DNA from: Coprococcus sp.
GTDB taxonomy: Bacteria; Bacillota; Clostridia; Lachnospirales; Lachnospiraceae
DNA length: 39,238 nt
Assembly: GCA_016297325.1 (NCBI GenBank)
Contig: JAEDGW010000008.1
Span: 1 to 39,238 of the forward strand
Direction of reading: 5' to 3'
Part shown: one piece after another, positions 1-8,257 of the stretch
Position numbering within the stretch: the stretch's first letter is position 1
How the letters are laid out: each line of letters begins with the position of its first letter
Notes under the pieces: model-generated
Seen by the model: only the letters and a program-made list of their open reading frames with translations
The model's database searches: none
What the model was told of the DNA's origin: nothing
Position numbers and translations under genes: made by a program

Positions 1-54
1 GCAACAGTCCAAGCTGCAACAGCTCAAACGGCATCACCAACCGTGGCGCTGCCG

Positions 55-909
55 CTAGATAGTTCCAGTTACAGTTACGGTTGCAGTACCTGGTGTTGTG
101 GTGATGATGCCTGTCGTCTGATCCTGCGTGAAGGTTGCTACCGGAACTGTGATCTGTCCAGCTACGGTAGCGAACCTGCCTGTCGTCTCATCATATGTGT
201 AGCTATTTGGAGCTGTCCATGTCTTGCCGTTGTATGTCACGGTTATTCCTGAGAGGATCGGGTTGAAGGTATCTGTGATGATGACGTTGTCACCTTCGGA
301 TGCCTCTGTGTTACCATAATTCTCAATGAGGAATGTGTACGTGATCTGGCCGTTTTCAGCGACAACACTAGGGCTCACGGACTTTGTGATAGAGAGATCC
401 GGAGCTGCCACAGGGGATACTGTTTCTGTCGCTGTGACAGCATTTGCAAGGCCAGCGCCTGTGACAGTCACCGTGTTGATGACGGAATCCTCATTGCCTC
501 TAGGAGTAAACTCATTTGTGTTGGTCTCATATATAATAGTAGCGTTTCCGCCGGCAGGAACGGATATTCCTGTTATAGTCAGGGGCACTGTAGCTCCGAC
601 TGTCGGCGCTGCTACGAGGGTGCCGTTTGTATAATATCTGATTGATCCAGGAATATAGGTGAGAGGGTACACTGTTGTGTTTCCCACTGCATATGCGCCC
701 AGATCGTCAGTGAGTGTAAGACCTGTGAGTGTGGTAGTTCCGGAATTGATGAGACTTACCACATAGGTGATCTTGTCTGGTGTTCTGTAGGTGTCCACTA
801 CAGCCGTCTTGGAGACTGTGAGGACTTCTATGATTTCTCCAGTTATAATATTGGAATTGGTAGACCCTCCGTTGTAGGACAGAGTTGCCTGATTAGTGAA
901 TGTTGCCAT
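55..909 (-). CDS. DUF11-repeat protein without signal peptide
   Basis: This 284-residue protein consists of two beta-rich modules of the DUF11 (conserved repeat) type, at about residues 28-165 and 170-284. The second opens with an SITKSVSP-like motif, and both contain the Y-x-V/F-x-I-x-N-x-G strand typical of the family. DUF11 modules are usually found in exported surface or adhesion proteins. Here the N-terminus (MATFTNQATLSYNGG) is polar and no signal peptide, transmembrane segment or sorting motif is visible, so the route to the surface, if any, is unclear. The ATG is well supported by an AGGAGGT-like site (GGAGGT) upstream on the minus strand. The gene is divergent from the protease at 1094. 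A spore-coat or other structural role is possible, but nothing in the sequence proves it. Confidence 0.8.
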   Translation of the reverse strand: MATFTNQATLSYNGGSTNSNIITGEIIEVLTVSKTAVVDTYRTPDKITYVVSLINSGTTTLTGLTLTDDLGAYAVGNTTVYPLTYIPGSIRYYTNGTLVAAPTVGATVPLTITGISVPAGGNATIIYETNTNEFTPRGNEDSVINTVTVTGAGLANAVTATETVSPVAAPDLSITKSVSPSVVAENGQITYTFLIENYGNTEASEGDNVIITDTFNPILSGITVTYNGKTWTAPNSYTYDETTGRFATVAGQITVPVATFTQDQTTGIITTTPGTATVTVTGTI

Positions 910-978
910 TACTTTACCTCCGTATTGTTTGTAGAGACTTTCGCCTCAGTATAGAATATGGGAAATATATCAGGTAGG

Positions 979-1007
979 TTACAGTGAAAGCCTGATTGTG
1001 TTATAAT
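979..1007 (+). promoter_or_regulatory. Possible promoter of the protease-helD unit
   Basis: A perfect TATAAT (1002-1007) lies 17 bp after TTACAG (979-984), which is a poor -35 match. A TTGACA at 1036-1041 is a better -35 but lacks a good -10. The 5' leader also holds a small inverted repeat (ACCGTC 1047-1052 / GACGGT 1067-1072) just before the ribosome site. Confidence 0.4.
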
Positions 1008-1093
1008 AATCTTAATTATGATTTGATGTTGGAACTTGACAGATGAACCGTCTGGGGAAGAAATTGGACGGTGTTATATAGGAGGTTATGTAT

Positions 1094-3523
1094 TTGAGAA
1101 AAATGAGATCTGGAAGACGGATTCTTGCATGTGCGATGGCGGCTGTGCTTATAGCCGGAGGCAGTGTCAACGCCGGAGCTGCGGAGCAGCGGCTAGCTGA
1201 GCGTACGGAATATACAGCAGCCAAATACCAGACAGATGCCGAGCAACTGGAATACTCAATAGCCGAGAGCTGTGCAGATGCCGAGCAGTCAGAATATGCT
1301 GCGGCCGAGAGTCGGGCAGATGCCGGGCAGTCAGAATATGCTGCAGCCGAGAGTCGGGCAGATGCCGGGCTGTCAGAACACGCAGCAGCCGAAGGTCAGG
1401 CAGATGCCGAACAGCCGGATGACTCCATAGAGGACGTCCTCAAAAACGTGGATAGTGTTGACGATCTCACCGCCGCCATGGAGGATTCTGATATGGTTGA
1501 TATGGAGACGGCAAGCCCTGGAAGTAGCGAAGGCACACAGACTGATCCGTACAGCCTGAAACGAGTCACTTTGTTTGCTGATGATGTTACACAGAGCTAT
1601 GGTGCCAGCAGTGTCATATGCTATGACAAATATGGCTATTATATATTCGGCTTTGATACGGAGAGTGACACTGAGGCTGCGTATTATCAGATGATTGATG
1701 ACTATGGAACTGACAGATGCGCACTGGATCAGGTGATGTATGCCGACGATCTGCTTTCGGATTATTCGGATGAAGATCCGTACAAGGCTGTGGGTTGGGG
1801 TACGACTTACATGGGCATGGACAAGCTCAAATCGACAGCTTCGAAATACAGCGTTGAGGCCGAGGTGGATGTGGCGGTTTTAGATACCGGAGTCAATCAG
1901 GCAAATGAGCTGTTTACCGGAAGGATAAATACTGATAATAGCGGAAACTGTTATGACAGTGAGAATCCAGCTGATTACAGTGACAGCCTGGGGCATGGCA
2001 GTCATGTCGCTGGTATTGTAGCGGATGCCACACCGGACAATGTGAAGCTGACCATATTGAAGTGCTTTTCTGAGACGGGAAAAACTTCCTCGTCGGTCAT
2101 ACAGAAGACTGTGATGAAAGCGATAGATCTGGGAGTGGATGTCATAAATATGAGTTTCTGTTTCTATACCATCAGCGATGAGAACAGGGCGGCCATAGAC
2201 AGCCTCATAACATCGGCGGTGGAGCAGAACATCGTCATGTGTGTTGCCGCCGGCAATTCAAATGGCGGCGGAGGGATCATGGATGTGGATGGCAATTCAT
2301 ATCCGGCGGATAGCTCCGATGTCATCACGGTTTCTGCGCTGAAGAAGAAAAGCGGGGTGAGTGATGCTGACAAGATCTCTGACAGCTCAGTGGAATTTGA
2401 CAGCAGTTATTCATACTACGGAGACAAAATTGATTTCTCAGCACCCGGAACAAAGGTTGATTCGGCATGGATGAATGGCGGATACAGGTCTGACAGTGGA
2501 ACTTCCATGGCAGCACCTTATGTGACGGCAGCAGTTTCCTATGTCAAGATGGCCGAGCCTGATCTCACAAATAAGCAGGTGGTGGACAGACTTGCAGGAT
2601 ACAGTGTGGATCTGGGAGATAAGGGAAAAGATATATATTATGGATATGGATGTCCTTATCTGGCGTCATATTTCACTGATGTATATGGCGGCGATCTGGA
2701 TGATACGCCGGCGGACTGCAAAGTCACAGGTCTTACAAATGTTCAGGGCGGCTTGAAACTCACATGGGACAGCGTGGCAGGTGCGGACAGTTACCGGATA
2801 TACCGTATGACCGCAGGAAGTATATACACTTGTGTTGCGACAGTTTCAGGTGGAGATTCACGCACATATACAGACAAATGTGTGGAATCCGGGACGAGAT
2901 ACCGATATGCTGTCCGTGCAGTTGCCGGGCAGAAGACAGGGAAAATAGCAAACAGTAAGGCTGCGCTGTATCTGAAACAGCCGGTGTACACGGTGAAAAA
3001 CTGTAACTATGGAATAAACATTTCCTGGAACAGATCCGCAGGTGCTTATGGATACAAGATCTACAGAAAGGCGTCAGGGGCTTTATCGTGGTCTCTATAC
3101 AAGGCAGTTCCGGAAGGTGTGTATTCGTATATAGATCAGTCGGTTGCAGATTACAAGAAATACTCATACACAGTGAAGGCGTACAACGGTTATTTTGCGA
3201 GCACATACGACACTGCGGGTAAGGCTGCGTACAGAATACCAGACTGTGAGATAGAAAAACTTGCCTCTGAAAATGCTGGAAGAATGGGCATATGGTGGCA
3301 GCCTGTGTCAGGGGCCACTGGATATCAGATAGAGTACAGCAGATACTCGGATTTCAGAGTATATACAGCGGTGACGCTGGCTGGGGAAAGCCGGGATAAG
3401 AGGCTTGTAACCGGGCTCACATCTGGAAGATATTACTCGGTTAGAATGAGAATGTACAAAAAGATAGACGGCAAAGCTTATTACGGAGACTGGAGCAGGA
3501 GCCGCATGATAAAGATTAAATAA
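1094..3523 (+). CDS. Secreted subtilisin-family (S8) serine protease with FN3 modules
   Basis: This is an exported endopeptidase of 809 residues. A signal peptide (basic start, then a hydrophobic stretch to about residue 30) is followed by five 14-residue Ala/Glu-rich repeats, a propeptide-like linker, and the S8 catalytic domain. The triad is D264 (AVLDTG), H301 (GHGSHVAG) and S471 (SGTSMAAP), with oxyanion N388 (AAGNS), so it should be active. Three fibronectin-type-III-like modules follow (about 537-620, 629-712, 715-809), with no LPXTG motif. I choose the TTG at 1094. The upstream in-frame ATG at 1088 sits only 2 nt from GGAGG (1081-1085), whereas the TTG sits 8 nt from it. helD follows after 18 nt, so the two are probably cotranscribed. 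The substrate is unknown. The FN3 modules resemble those of the two surface proteins at 31.8-36.2 kb. Confidence 0.9.
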   Translation: MRKMRSGRRILACAMAAVLIAGGSVNAGAAEQRLAERTEYTAAKYQTDAEQLEYSIAESCADAEQSEYAAAESRADAGQSEYAAAESRADAGLSEHAAAEGQADAEQPDDSIEDVLKNVDSVDDLTAAMEDSDMVDMETASPGSSEGTQTDPYSLKRVTLFADDVTQSYGASSVICYDKYGYYIFGFDTESDTEAAYYQMIDDYGTDRCALDQVMYADDLLSDYSDEDPYKAVGWGTTYMGMDKLKSTASKYSVEAEVDVAVLDTGVNQANELFTGRINTDNSGNCYDSENPADYSDSLGHGSHVAGIVADATPDNVKLTILKCFSETGKTSSSVIQKTVMKAIDLGVDVINMSFCFYTISDENRAAIDSLITSAVEQNIVMCVAAGNSNGGGGIMDVDGNSYPADSSDVITVSALKKKSGVSDADKISDSSVEFDSSYSYYGDKIDFSAPGTKVDSAWMNGGYRSDSGTSMAAPYVTAAVSYVKMAEPDLTNKQVVDRLAGYSVDLGDKGKDIYYGYGCPYLASYFTDVYGGDLDDTPADCKVTGLTNVQGGLKLTWDSVAGADSYRIYRMTAGSIYTCVATVSGGDSRTYTDKCVESGTRYRYAVRAVAGQKTGKIANSKAALYLKQPVYTVKNCNYGINISWNRSAGAYGYKIYRKASGALSWSLYKAVPEGVYSYIDQSVADYKKYSYTVKAYNGYFASTYDTAGKAAYRIPDCEIEKLASENAGRMGIWWQPVSGATGYQIEYSRYSDFRVYTAVTLAGESRDKRLVTGLTSGRYYSVRMRMYKKIDGKAYYGDWSRSRMIKIK
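1211..1420 (+). repeat. Five 42-bp in-frame repeats in the protease gene
   Basis: Five consecutive 14-codon units encode variants of Y-A-A-A-E-S-R-A-D-A-G-Q-S-E just after the signal peptide. Units 3 and 4 are nearly identical, while the outer ones are more diverged. Copy number may vary between strains. Confidence 0.85.
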
Positions 3524-3541
3524 ATGCGAGAAGGCAGAATT

Positions 3542-5668
3542 ATGAGTGATGATAAGAAGATGACAGAATACAAGATCACGACATTTGATGATGAGTCGGA
3601 TTATTTTGACAACGTGGAACTGGAGCTGGACTACAGCATCAGTGTCACAGAAGGCGCCATGGAGCTTGGCAAGGATAAGATAAAAGAGCAGAAGAAATAC
3701 ATGCGGGACAGTCATGGCGATATGGATGACGAGGAGTTCCTGCAGAATATGCAGTCCGTGAACAATGACGAGGCAAGCCTGCGGATAGCGGCAAAGAGAC
3801 TTGAGGTATATGAACATCAGAAGAAAGTTCCATATTTTGGAAAGATAGCATTCAAATATGATGATGAGCAGGAGGTGCTGCCTGTATATGTGGGAATGAG
3901 CGGTTATCAGTCAGATATGAACGGGGAGCAGCTCATCTATGACTGGCGTGCACCGGTTTCTTCCATGTACTACTCTTATGAGAAAGGTCTGGCATCATAT
4001 ACAGTGACAACAGACGATATGGGTAGTGAAGAATTCTCAGGAGAGATAGTGGAGAAGAAGCAGTTTGTCGTGAGCAGCGGAAGACTGAAGGATGCAGTTG
4101 ACACCGATGCCAACATAAACGATACCATTCTTCTGGAAGCGCTTGGTGGCAACAGCAGCGTGAAGATGAAGAATGTCGTTGCCACCATACAGAAAGAACA
4201 GGATGCCATCATAAGGAACAGGACGGCGTACAATCTGATAGTTGATGGCCGTGCAGGAAGCGGTAAGACAGTCATAGCCATGCACAGACTTGCCTGGCTT
4301 TTGTACAACTATAAGACTCTTGAGAGCGATAATGTAATGATACTTTCTCCAAACAGTATATTTGGAGATTATATATCTGAGGTGCTTCCTGAACTTGAGG
4401 AGAGCAGTGTTCCAGAGAAGGAATTTGACACCCTGCTTGAGGAACTTCTATATATAGATGAGGAATATGAGACAAAGCTTGAACAGTCGGAATTCATCAT
4501 AGACAGCGGAGACCAGGAGAACCATAGGATAAGGAACATAAAGGCAAAGTCGACTATATCATTTTATGACAGATTTAATGAATATCTGGACAGATACGTG
4601 TCGGGCATAAAGTTCAGGAATTTCCATTATCAGAAGGTGGAGTACACCGGCGAGGATATTGCGGCCATGTTTAATGGAAGATTTGCCAGAAAACCTGTGT
4701 ATGAGAGATTTGAGAACATAGCCTATTTTATAGTTGACAGGGTTGAGGATAATTCTCCTAAAGAATTCCCTGATGAGAAGAAGAGAAATCTTGCGAGACA
4801 GATACAGAAGCAGATGGTCAACCTGTTTGCAGAGAGAAATCTGGTGGAACTGTACGTGAATTTCCTGGCTGAGATGGAGAAGGATCATCCGGGAATATCT
4901 GAATACAAAAATGAGAATGGCAAAATATGTTACGAGGATATCCTGCCGATACTTTATCTTCAGGTGTATTTCTACGGATGCAATTCATATAACAATATAA
5001 AACATCTGGTCATAGATGAGATGCAGGATTACAACATATTCCAGTATGCTGTCATAGACCGCATATTTGGGTGTAAGAAGACCATACTTGGCGACAGGTT
5101 TCAGGTGCTTTTTTACAATCCTGACGAGACGGTCGTGGATGTGCTCACCAAAATATTTGCAAAGAAGAATGGCCAGGGCGGATATGAGCTCAAGGAGCTG
5201 ACATCTTCGTACAGATCAACCGCCGAGATCACGGAGTTCTGCAATGCCATACTCGGAGATGAAGGTATACATGGCAACACGGTTTCCAGACATGGAAAAC
5301 CTGCGCAGGAGATAAAGTGCGATTCGGTGGAAGAGGCAGTTGAGTTCATAGGAGACAAGCTCTCCTACGGCGAGATGGATGCCTATGACAATATAGCCAT
5401 TTTGACAAATGATGAGGCTGACGCCTACGATATGTATCGCCAGTTGTCCGAATTTACAGAGGTAACGCTCATCACAAATCAGTCGGTTGTCTATTCCGGC
5501 GGCGTGGTGGTGCTTCCGAAGTTCCTTGCAAAGGGAATGGAGTTTGACGCCGTGTATGTCATCACGGATGGATCATATAATGGAAGCATGGCTGTAAGAC
5601 ATGCGCATTATATAGCATGTACCAGAGCCCTGCATGAACTGTATGTAGTGGATGTTATTCCTTCATAA
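3542..5668 (+). CDS. helD: HelD-like superfamily 1 helicase (UvrD/Rep fold)
   Basis: The protein is 708 residues and its family acts on DNA or on stalled RNA polymerase. In Firmicutes, HelD removes RNA polymerase from DNA and recycles it using ATP. The Walker A motif GRAGSGKT has its lysine at residue 242, and the Walker B motif VIDEMQD lies around D492/E493, with a Q-rich GDRFQ motif after it. The charged N-terminus (about residues 1-90) fits the RNA-polymerase channel-binding arm of HelD proteins, but I cannot separate HelD from a generic UvrD-like helicase with certainty. The start is ATG 3542, which has GAAGG upstream; the ATG at 3524 has no ribosome site. The 3' end is duplicated right after the stop. 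A terminator lies at 5819. Confidence 0.82.
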   Translation: MSDDKKMTEYKITTFDDESDYFDNVELELDYSISVTEGAMELGKDKIKEQKKYMRDSHGDMDDEEFLQNMQSVNNDEASLRIAAKRLEVYEHQKKVPYFGKIAFKYDDEQEVLPVYVGMSGYQSDMNGEQLIYDWRAPVSSMYYSYEKGLASYTVTTDDMGSEEFSGEIVEKKQFVVSSGRLKDAVDTDANINDTILLEALGGNSSVKMKNVVATIQKEQDAIIRNRTAYNLIVDGRAGSGKTVIAMHRLAWLLYNYKTLESDNVMILSPNSIFGDYISEVLPELEESSVPEKEFDTLLEELLYIDEEYETKLEQSEFIIDSGDQENHRIRNIKAKSTISFYDRFNEYLDRYVSGIKFRNFHYQKVEYTGEDIAAMFNGRFARKPVYERFENIAYFIVDRVEDNSPKEFPDEKKRNLARQIQKQMVNLFAERNLVELYVNFLAEMEKDHPGISEYKNENGKICYEDILPILYLQVYFYGCNSYNNIKHLVIDEMQDYNIFQYAVIDRIFGCKKTILGDRFQVLFYNPDETVVDVLTKIFAKKNGQGGYELKELTSSYRSTAEITEFCNAILGDEGIHGNTVSRHGKPAQEIKCDSVEEAVEFIGDKLSYGEMDAYDNIAILTNDEADAYDMYRQLSEFTEVTLITNQSVVYSGGVVVLPKFLAKGMEFDAVYVITDGSYNGSMAVRHAHYIACTRALHELYVVDVIPS

Positions 5669-5710
5669 GCTCTGCATGAACTGTATGTCGTGGATGTCAT
5701 TCCTTCATAG
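5627..5710 (+). repeat. 42-bp in-frame duplication of the helD 3' end
   Basis: Codons 5627-5668 (ALHELYVVDVIPS plus stop TAA) are followed directly by 5669-5710, which encodes the same 13 residues and a stop TAG in the same frame. The copies differ at four positions, all third codon positions: gcc/gct, gta/gtc, gtt/gtc and taa/tag. Confidence 0.95.
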
Positions 5711-5818
5711 AAGATATAAAATGAATTGATATGGATAATGTACAGGAAATATGCTGTGAACGGCGTCTGCATACCTGTATTAGTATTCATGATATGATAA
5801 TATAATATTCAATATAAA

Positions 5819-5845
5819 CCGCTTCCCATGTGGAGGCGGTTTTCT
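5819..5845 (+). terminator. Rho-independent terminator after helD
   Basis: An 8-bp stem (5819-5826 with 5832-5839, one G-T pair) with a 5-nt loop is followed by TTTTCTTT. Confidence 0.85.
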
Positions 5846-5988
5846 TTATGTCTCAGAGTGAAAACAATGATATTTTACAGTGACATGATGGGCGGGAATG
5901 GAATTCCAATAAAACGTTACAGGCTTACGAGCAAATAATATTTTATTATAAAAAATGCACAAAGAATTATAAATTTGAACTTATTATA

Positions 5989-6017
5989 TTGCAAAATGCA
6001 CAAAACAATGCTACTAT
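5989..6017 (+). promoter_or_regulatory. Promoter of the TetR operon
   Basis: TTGCAA (5989-5994) and TACTAT (6012-6017) are separated by 17 bp. A 12-bp direct repeat, AAAATGCACAAA, occurs at 5952-5963 and 5993-6004; the second copy overlaps the -35. The rest of the 5711-6087 gap is AT-rich and holds the terminator at 5819 and the operator at 6021. Confidence 0.65.
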
Positions 6018-6020
6018 ATA

Positions 6021-6056
6021 GGAAACTAGAAAACTAAAAACAGTTTCCGAGTTTCC
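6021..6056. promoter_or_regulatory. Operator-like inverted repeat upstream of tetR
   Basis: GGAAACT (6021-6027) and AGTTTCC (6042-6048) form a perfect 7-bp inverted repeat, and a second AGTTTCC follows at 6050-6056. The site begins 3 bp after the -10 hexamer, where a repressor would block initiation. It is the natural candidate for the site bound by the TetR protein encoded just downstream, as is usual for this family. Confidence 0.5.
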
Positions 6057-6087
6057 GAAGCGATGGAGAGAAAAATGGGAGGTCGAT

Positions 6088-6663
6088 ATGGATATAGAAT
6101 CTCAAAAACAGCTAAAAAGCCGTATATATGAGGCCACGATAGATGAGTTCAGGGATAAAGGGTTCAAATTCACGATGGATGATATAGCGAGAAGACTTGG
6201 TGTCAGCAAGAAGACGCTGTACATGGTGGTCGGAGATAAGGAGAATCTGTTCTTTGACACGGCAACTCACATATATGAACAGATAAAGAAAAGCGAGCAG
6301 AAGGTGATGGATGATGACAGTCTGACCACGGTGGAAAAGATAAAGGCGATACTTGTGGCCATGCCTGACAGCTACAGTGAACTGGACTGGCGTCAGATAT
6401 ATCAGCTCGAGAATTCCTATCCCAGGATATTTGCCAGAGTGAGAGTAATGATGGAGCAGCAGTGGGATAATACCATAGAACTCCTCAGGCGTGGAATGGA
6501 AGAAGGGGTTATCAGGGATGTTCCGATACCGATCGTCAAGACCATGTTTGAGGCCGCTCTTGAAAAGTACATGGAGACTACGGTGCTCATAGACGCAGGG
6601 CTTTCATTTGAAGAGGCCGTGAAGGGCACGCTGGATATACTTATGAAGGGCATAGAGAGCTGA
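6088..6663 (+). CDS. TetR-family transcriptional regulator
   Basis: This is a 191-residue protein of normal TetR length. The N-terminal helix-turn-helix spans about residues 25-50 (TMDDIARRLGVSKKTLYMVVGDKENLF). The rest is the variable ligand-binding and dimerisation region, with a hydrophobic C-terminus. A GGGAGG site precedes the ATG. It is the first gene of a co-oriented set running to the alpha-galactosidase, and it has an operator-like inverted repeat in its own leader, which suggests autorepression plus control of the downstream genes. The ligand cannot be read from the sequence. TetR repressors that sit with lipid genes often sense acyl compounds, but that is only an analogy here. Confidence 0.9.
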   Translation: MDIESQKQLKSRIYEATIDEFRDKGFKFTMDDIARRLGVSKKTLYMVVGDKENLFFDTATHIYEQIKKSEQKVMDDDSLTTVEKIKAILVAMPDSYSELDWRQIYQLENSYPRIFARVRVMMEQQWDNTIELLRRGMEEGVIRDVPIPIVKTMFEAALEKYMETTVLIDAGLSFEEAVKGTLDILMKGIES

Positions 6664-6692
6664 TGTAAGTGTTGCACAGGAGGTTTGAACAT

Positions 6693-8165
6693 ATGGGAAA
6701 AAAGTCAGAAAAGATATTTGGAAATGAGATGAGTGAACGGGTCATAAAGAAGGCGGAGAATTCCAGAGACAGATTTGTCAAAAGATTTGGGGACGACAGT
6801 GATGTGGATTATCCGCTGGCGGTTGTCAAAAATCCATACATCGGTGACATTCTGGGCGTGTCCAACATAGTTATCGGTGATGATGGAGATGAGGAGTTTG
6901 ACCGGGATAAGGGAATTATAGTTGGAAACATCAGAATGGGTTTCGGACACTACAGAATATCCATGGCCATCGCATCTGCTGCGAATTACCTTGGATATAA
7001 GCCGTATTGGATGGATCTCAATTCCTACAGCGAGACCACAGGCGGCAAGGTGATAGAAGCGCAGAACAAGCTATATTCTCTTGGATCGAGGATATCTGGC
7101 AAGAGCAAAGCGTTCAACAAGGTGGTGTGGGAACCTATGAATTATGAAGGCTTCAGAAAACTGTCATATAATGCATCTGACCAGATGAACGCCGAGCTTA
7201 TGACCCCTGTATTTGGAAATGTGCCACACGACATCCCACTGGTGGCAACCCACGTGTGGCCGGCTCAGGCTGCCATACATGCCGGTATGAAATACGTGGT
7301 GAATGCCATTCCGGATAACTGGCCTATGGCTCTTCATCTTGCGGAGGGAAGTCTCCACACCGTGCAGACCAGATCCGCATATCTGGGGTACAGGACTTTA
7401 AATGGAATGCAGGGGGATAAGGTTCTAAAACCTATGCCGGGTGATGCCATAAGATATGCCGGCCATTATATAGATCATGAGCTGGTGGCAGCGATTGAGG
7501 AAGATTGCGGGAGACGTATAGAAAGAAGAAAAGCAGGTGCGCCTATGAGATTTCTGCTGACTATTGGCGGGGCAGGTGCACAGAAGGAGATATTTGCAGC
7601 CATCATAAAGACAGCGCTTGCCAGTGTGAAAAAACACAGAATGGTTCTGTATGTGAATGTCGGGGATTATATGAATGTATGGGAAGAACTTGAGAAGGAG
7701 ATCCCAGCGATGAAGAGTCTCGTCACAACCCATTTTGACAACTGGCAGGACACGACAGAATTTGCGGCGGATGCACTGACAAATGAGGTGTATGGAATAC
7801 ATGCATTTTGCCATAAGAACATATATGAGGCCGTGTACTGTACCAATCTCCTTATGAGGAGCTGTGATGTGCTTATCACAAAGCCATCTGAGCTTGCATT
7901 TTATCCTGTGCCAAAGCTGTTCATAAAGAGAGTTGGCGGACATGAGCAGTGGGGAGCCATTCACTCCGCAGAGATTGGAGATGGAACCCTGGAGTGCCGG
8001 GATATTCCACATACATTGCAGATGATGAAGCTTTTTATGCAGGATAGCAACATCCTTCTGGGTATGTGCGAGAACATCATGAGAAATAAGGCCGATGGAA
8101 TATATGACGGTGCTTATGAGGTTGTCAGGCTGGCGATGGAGATGAAGGAGAAAGACAGTGACTGA
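6693..8165 (+). CDS. GT-B-fold glycosyltransferase-like protein (MGDG-synthase/GT28-like)
   Basis: The protein has 490 residues, is soluble-looking and shows no transmembrane segment. Features recalling the MGDG-synthase/MurG (GT28) group are a glycine-rich MGFGHYR motif with H86 before an alpha helix, a second-domain start at TIGGAGAQ (about residue 290), and a CDVLITKPSELAF stretch (E400) where these enzymes bind the sugar nucleotide. Such enzymes move a sugar from UDP-sugar to a lipid (diacylglycerol or lipid I). The exact acceptor cannot be told, and the assignment is by motif only, since the family is divergent. The ATG at 6693 has AGGAGG 9 nt upstream; the GTG at 6669 has none. It starts 29 nt after tetR, so it is probably in the same operon. 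Confidence 0.55.
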   Translation: MGKKSEKIFGNEMSERVIKKAENSRDRFVKRFGDDSDVDYPLAVVKNPYIGDILGVSNIVIGDDGDEEFDRDKGIIVGNIRMGFGHYRISMAIASAANYLGYKPYWMDLNSYSETTGGKVIEAQNKLYSLGSRISGKSKAFNKVVWEPMNYEGFRKLSYNASDQMNAELMTPVFGNVPHDIPLVATHVWPAQAAIHAGMKYVVNAIPDNWPMALHLAEGSLHTVQTRSAYLGYRTLNGMQGDKVLKPMPGDAIRYAGHYIDHELVAAIEEDCGRRIERRKAGAPMRFLLTIGGAGAQKEIFAAIIKTALASVKKHRMVLYVNVGDYMNVWEELEKEIPAMKSLVTTHFDNWQDTTEFAADALTNEVYGIHAFCHKNIYEAVYCTNLLMRSCDVLITKPSELAFYPVPKLFIKRVGGHEQWGAIHSAEIGDGTLECRDIPHTLQMMKLFMQDSNILLGMCENIMRNKADGIYDGAYEVVRLAMEMKEKDSD

Positions 8166-8189
8166 TGATGAGGCATTTTTAAACAGGCA

Positions 8190-8224
8190 GTTATAAATGG
8201 TCGGTTATAAATGGGCAGATGCCC
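8190..8224 (+). repeat. Short direct repeats and hairpin before the hydrolase gene
   Basis: GTTATAAATGG occurs twice (8190-8200 and 8204-8214, period 14 bp), followed by a small GGGC-agat-GCCC hairpin (8213-8224). It fills most of the 92-bp gap and could be an internal regulatory or RNA-processing site. No clear promoter is visible here. Confidence 0.5.
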
Positions 8225-8257
8225 AGCTATAAGGAGAACAAAAAGGAGGGTTTCATT

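Noticed and set aside
1..54. Possible start of another minus-strand gene after the DUF11 gene
   Set aside because: An ATG-led frame is present, but with too few bases and no ribosome site to support a call.
326..634. Plus-strand frame of 102 codons inside the DUF11 gene
   Set aside because: It lacks a ribosome site and recognisable features and lies wholly opposite a real gene.
2760..3206. Minus-strand frame of 148 codons within the protease gene
   Set aside because: It is antisense to the FN3 modules, with no start signal.
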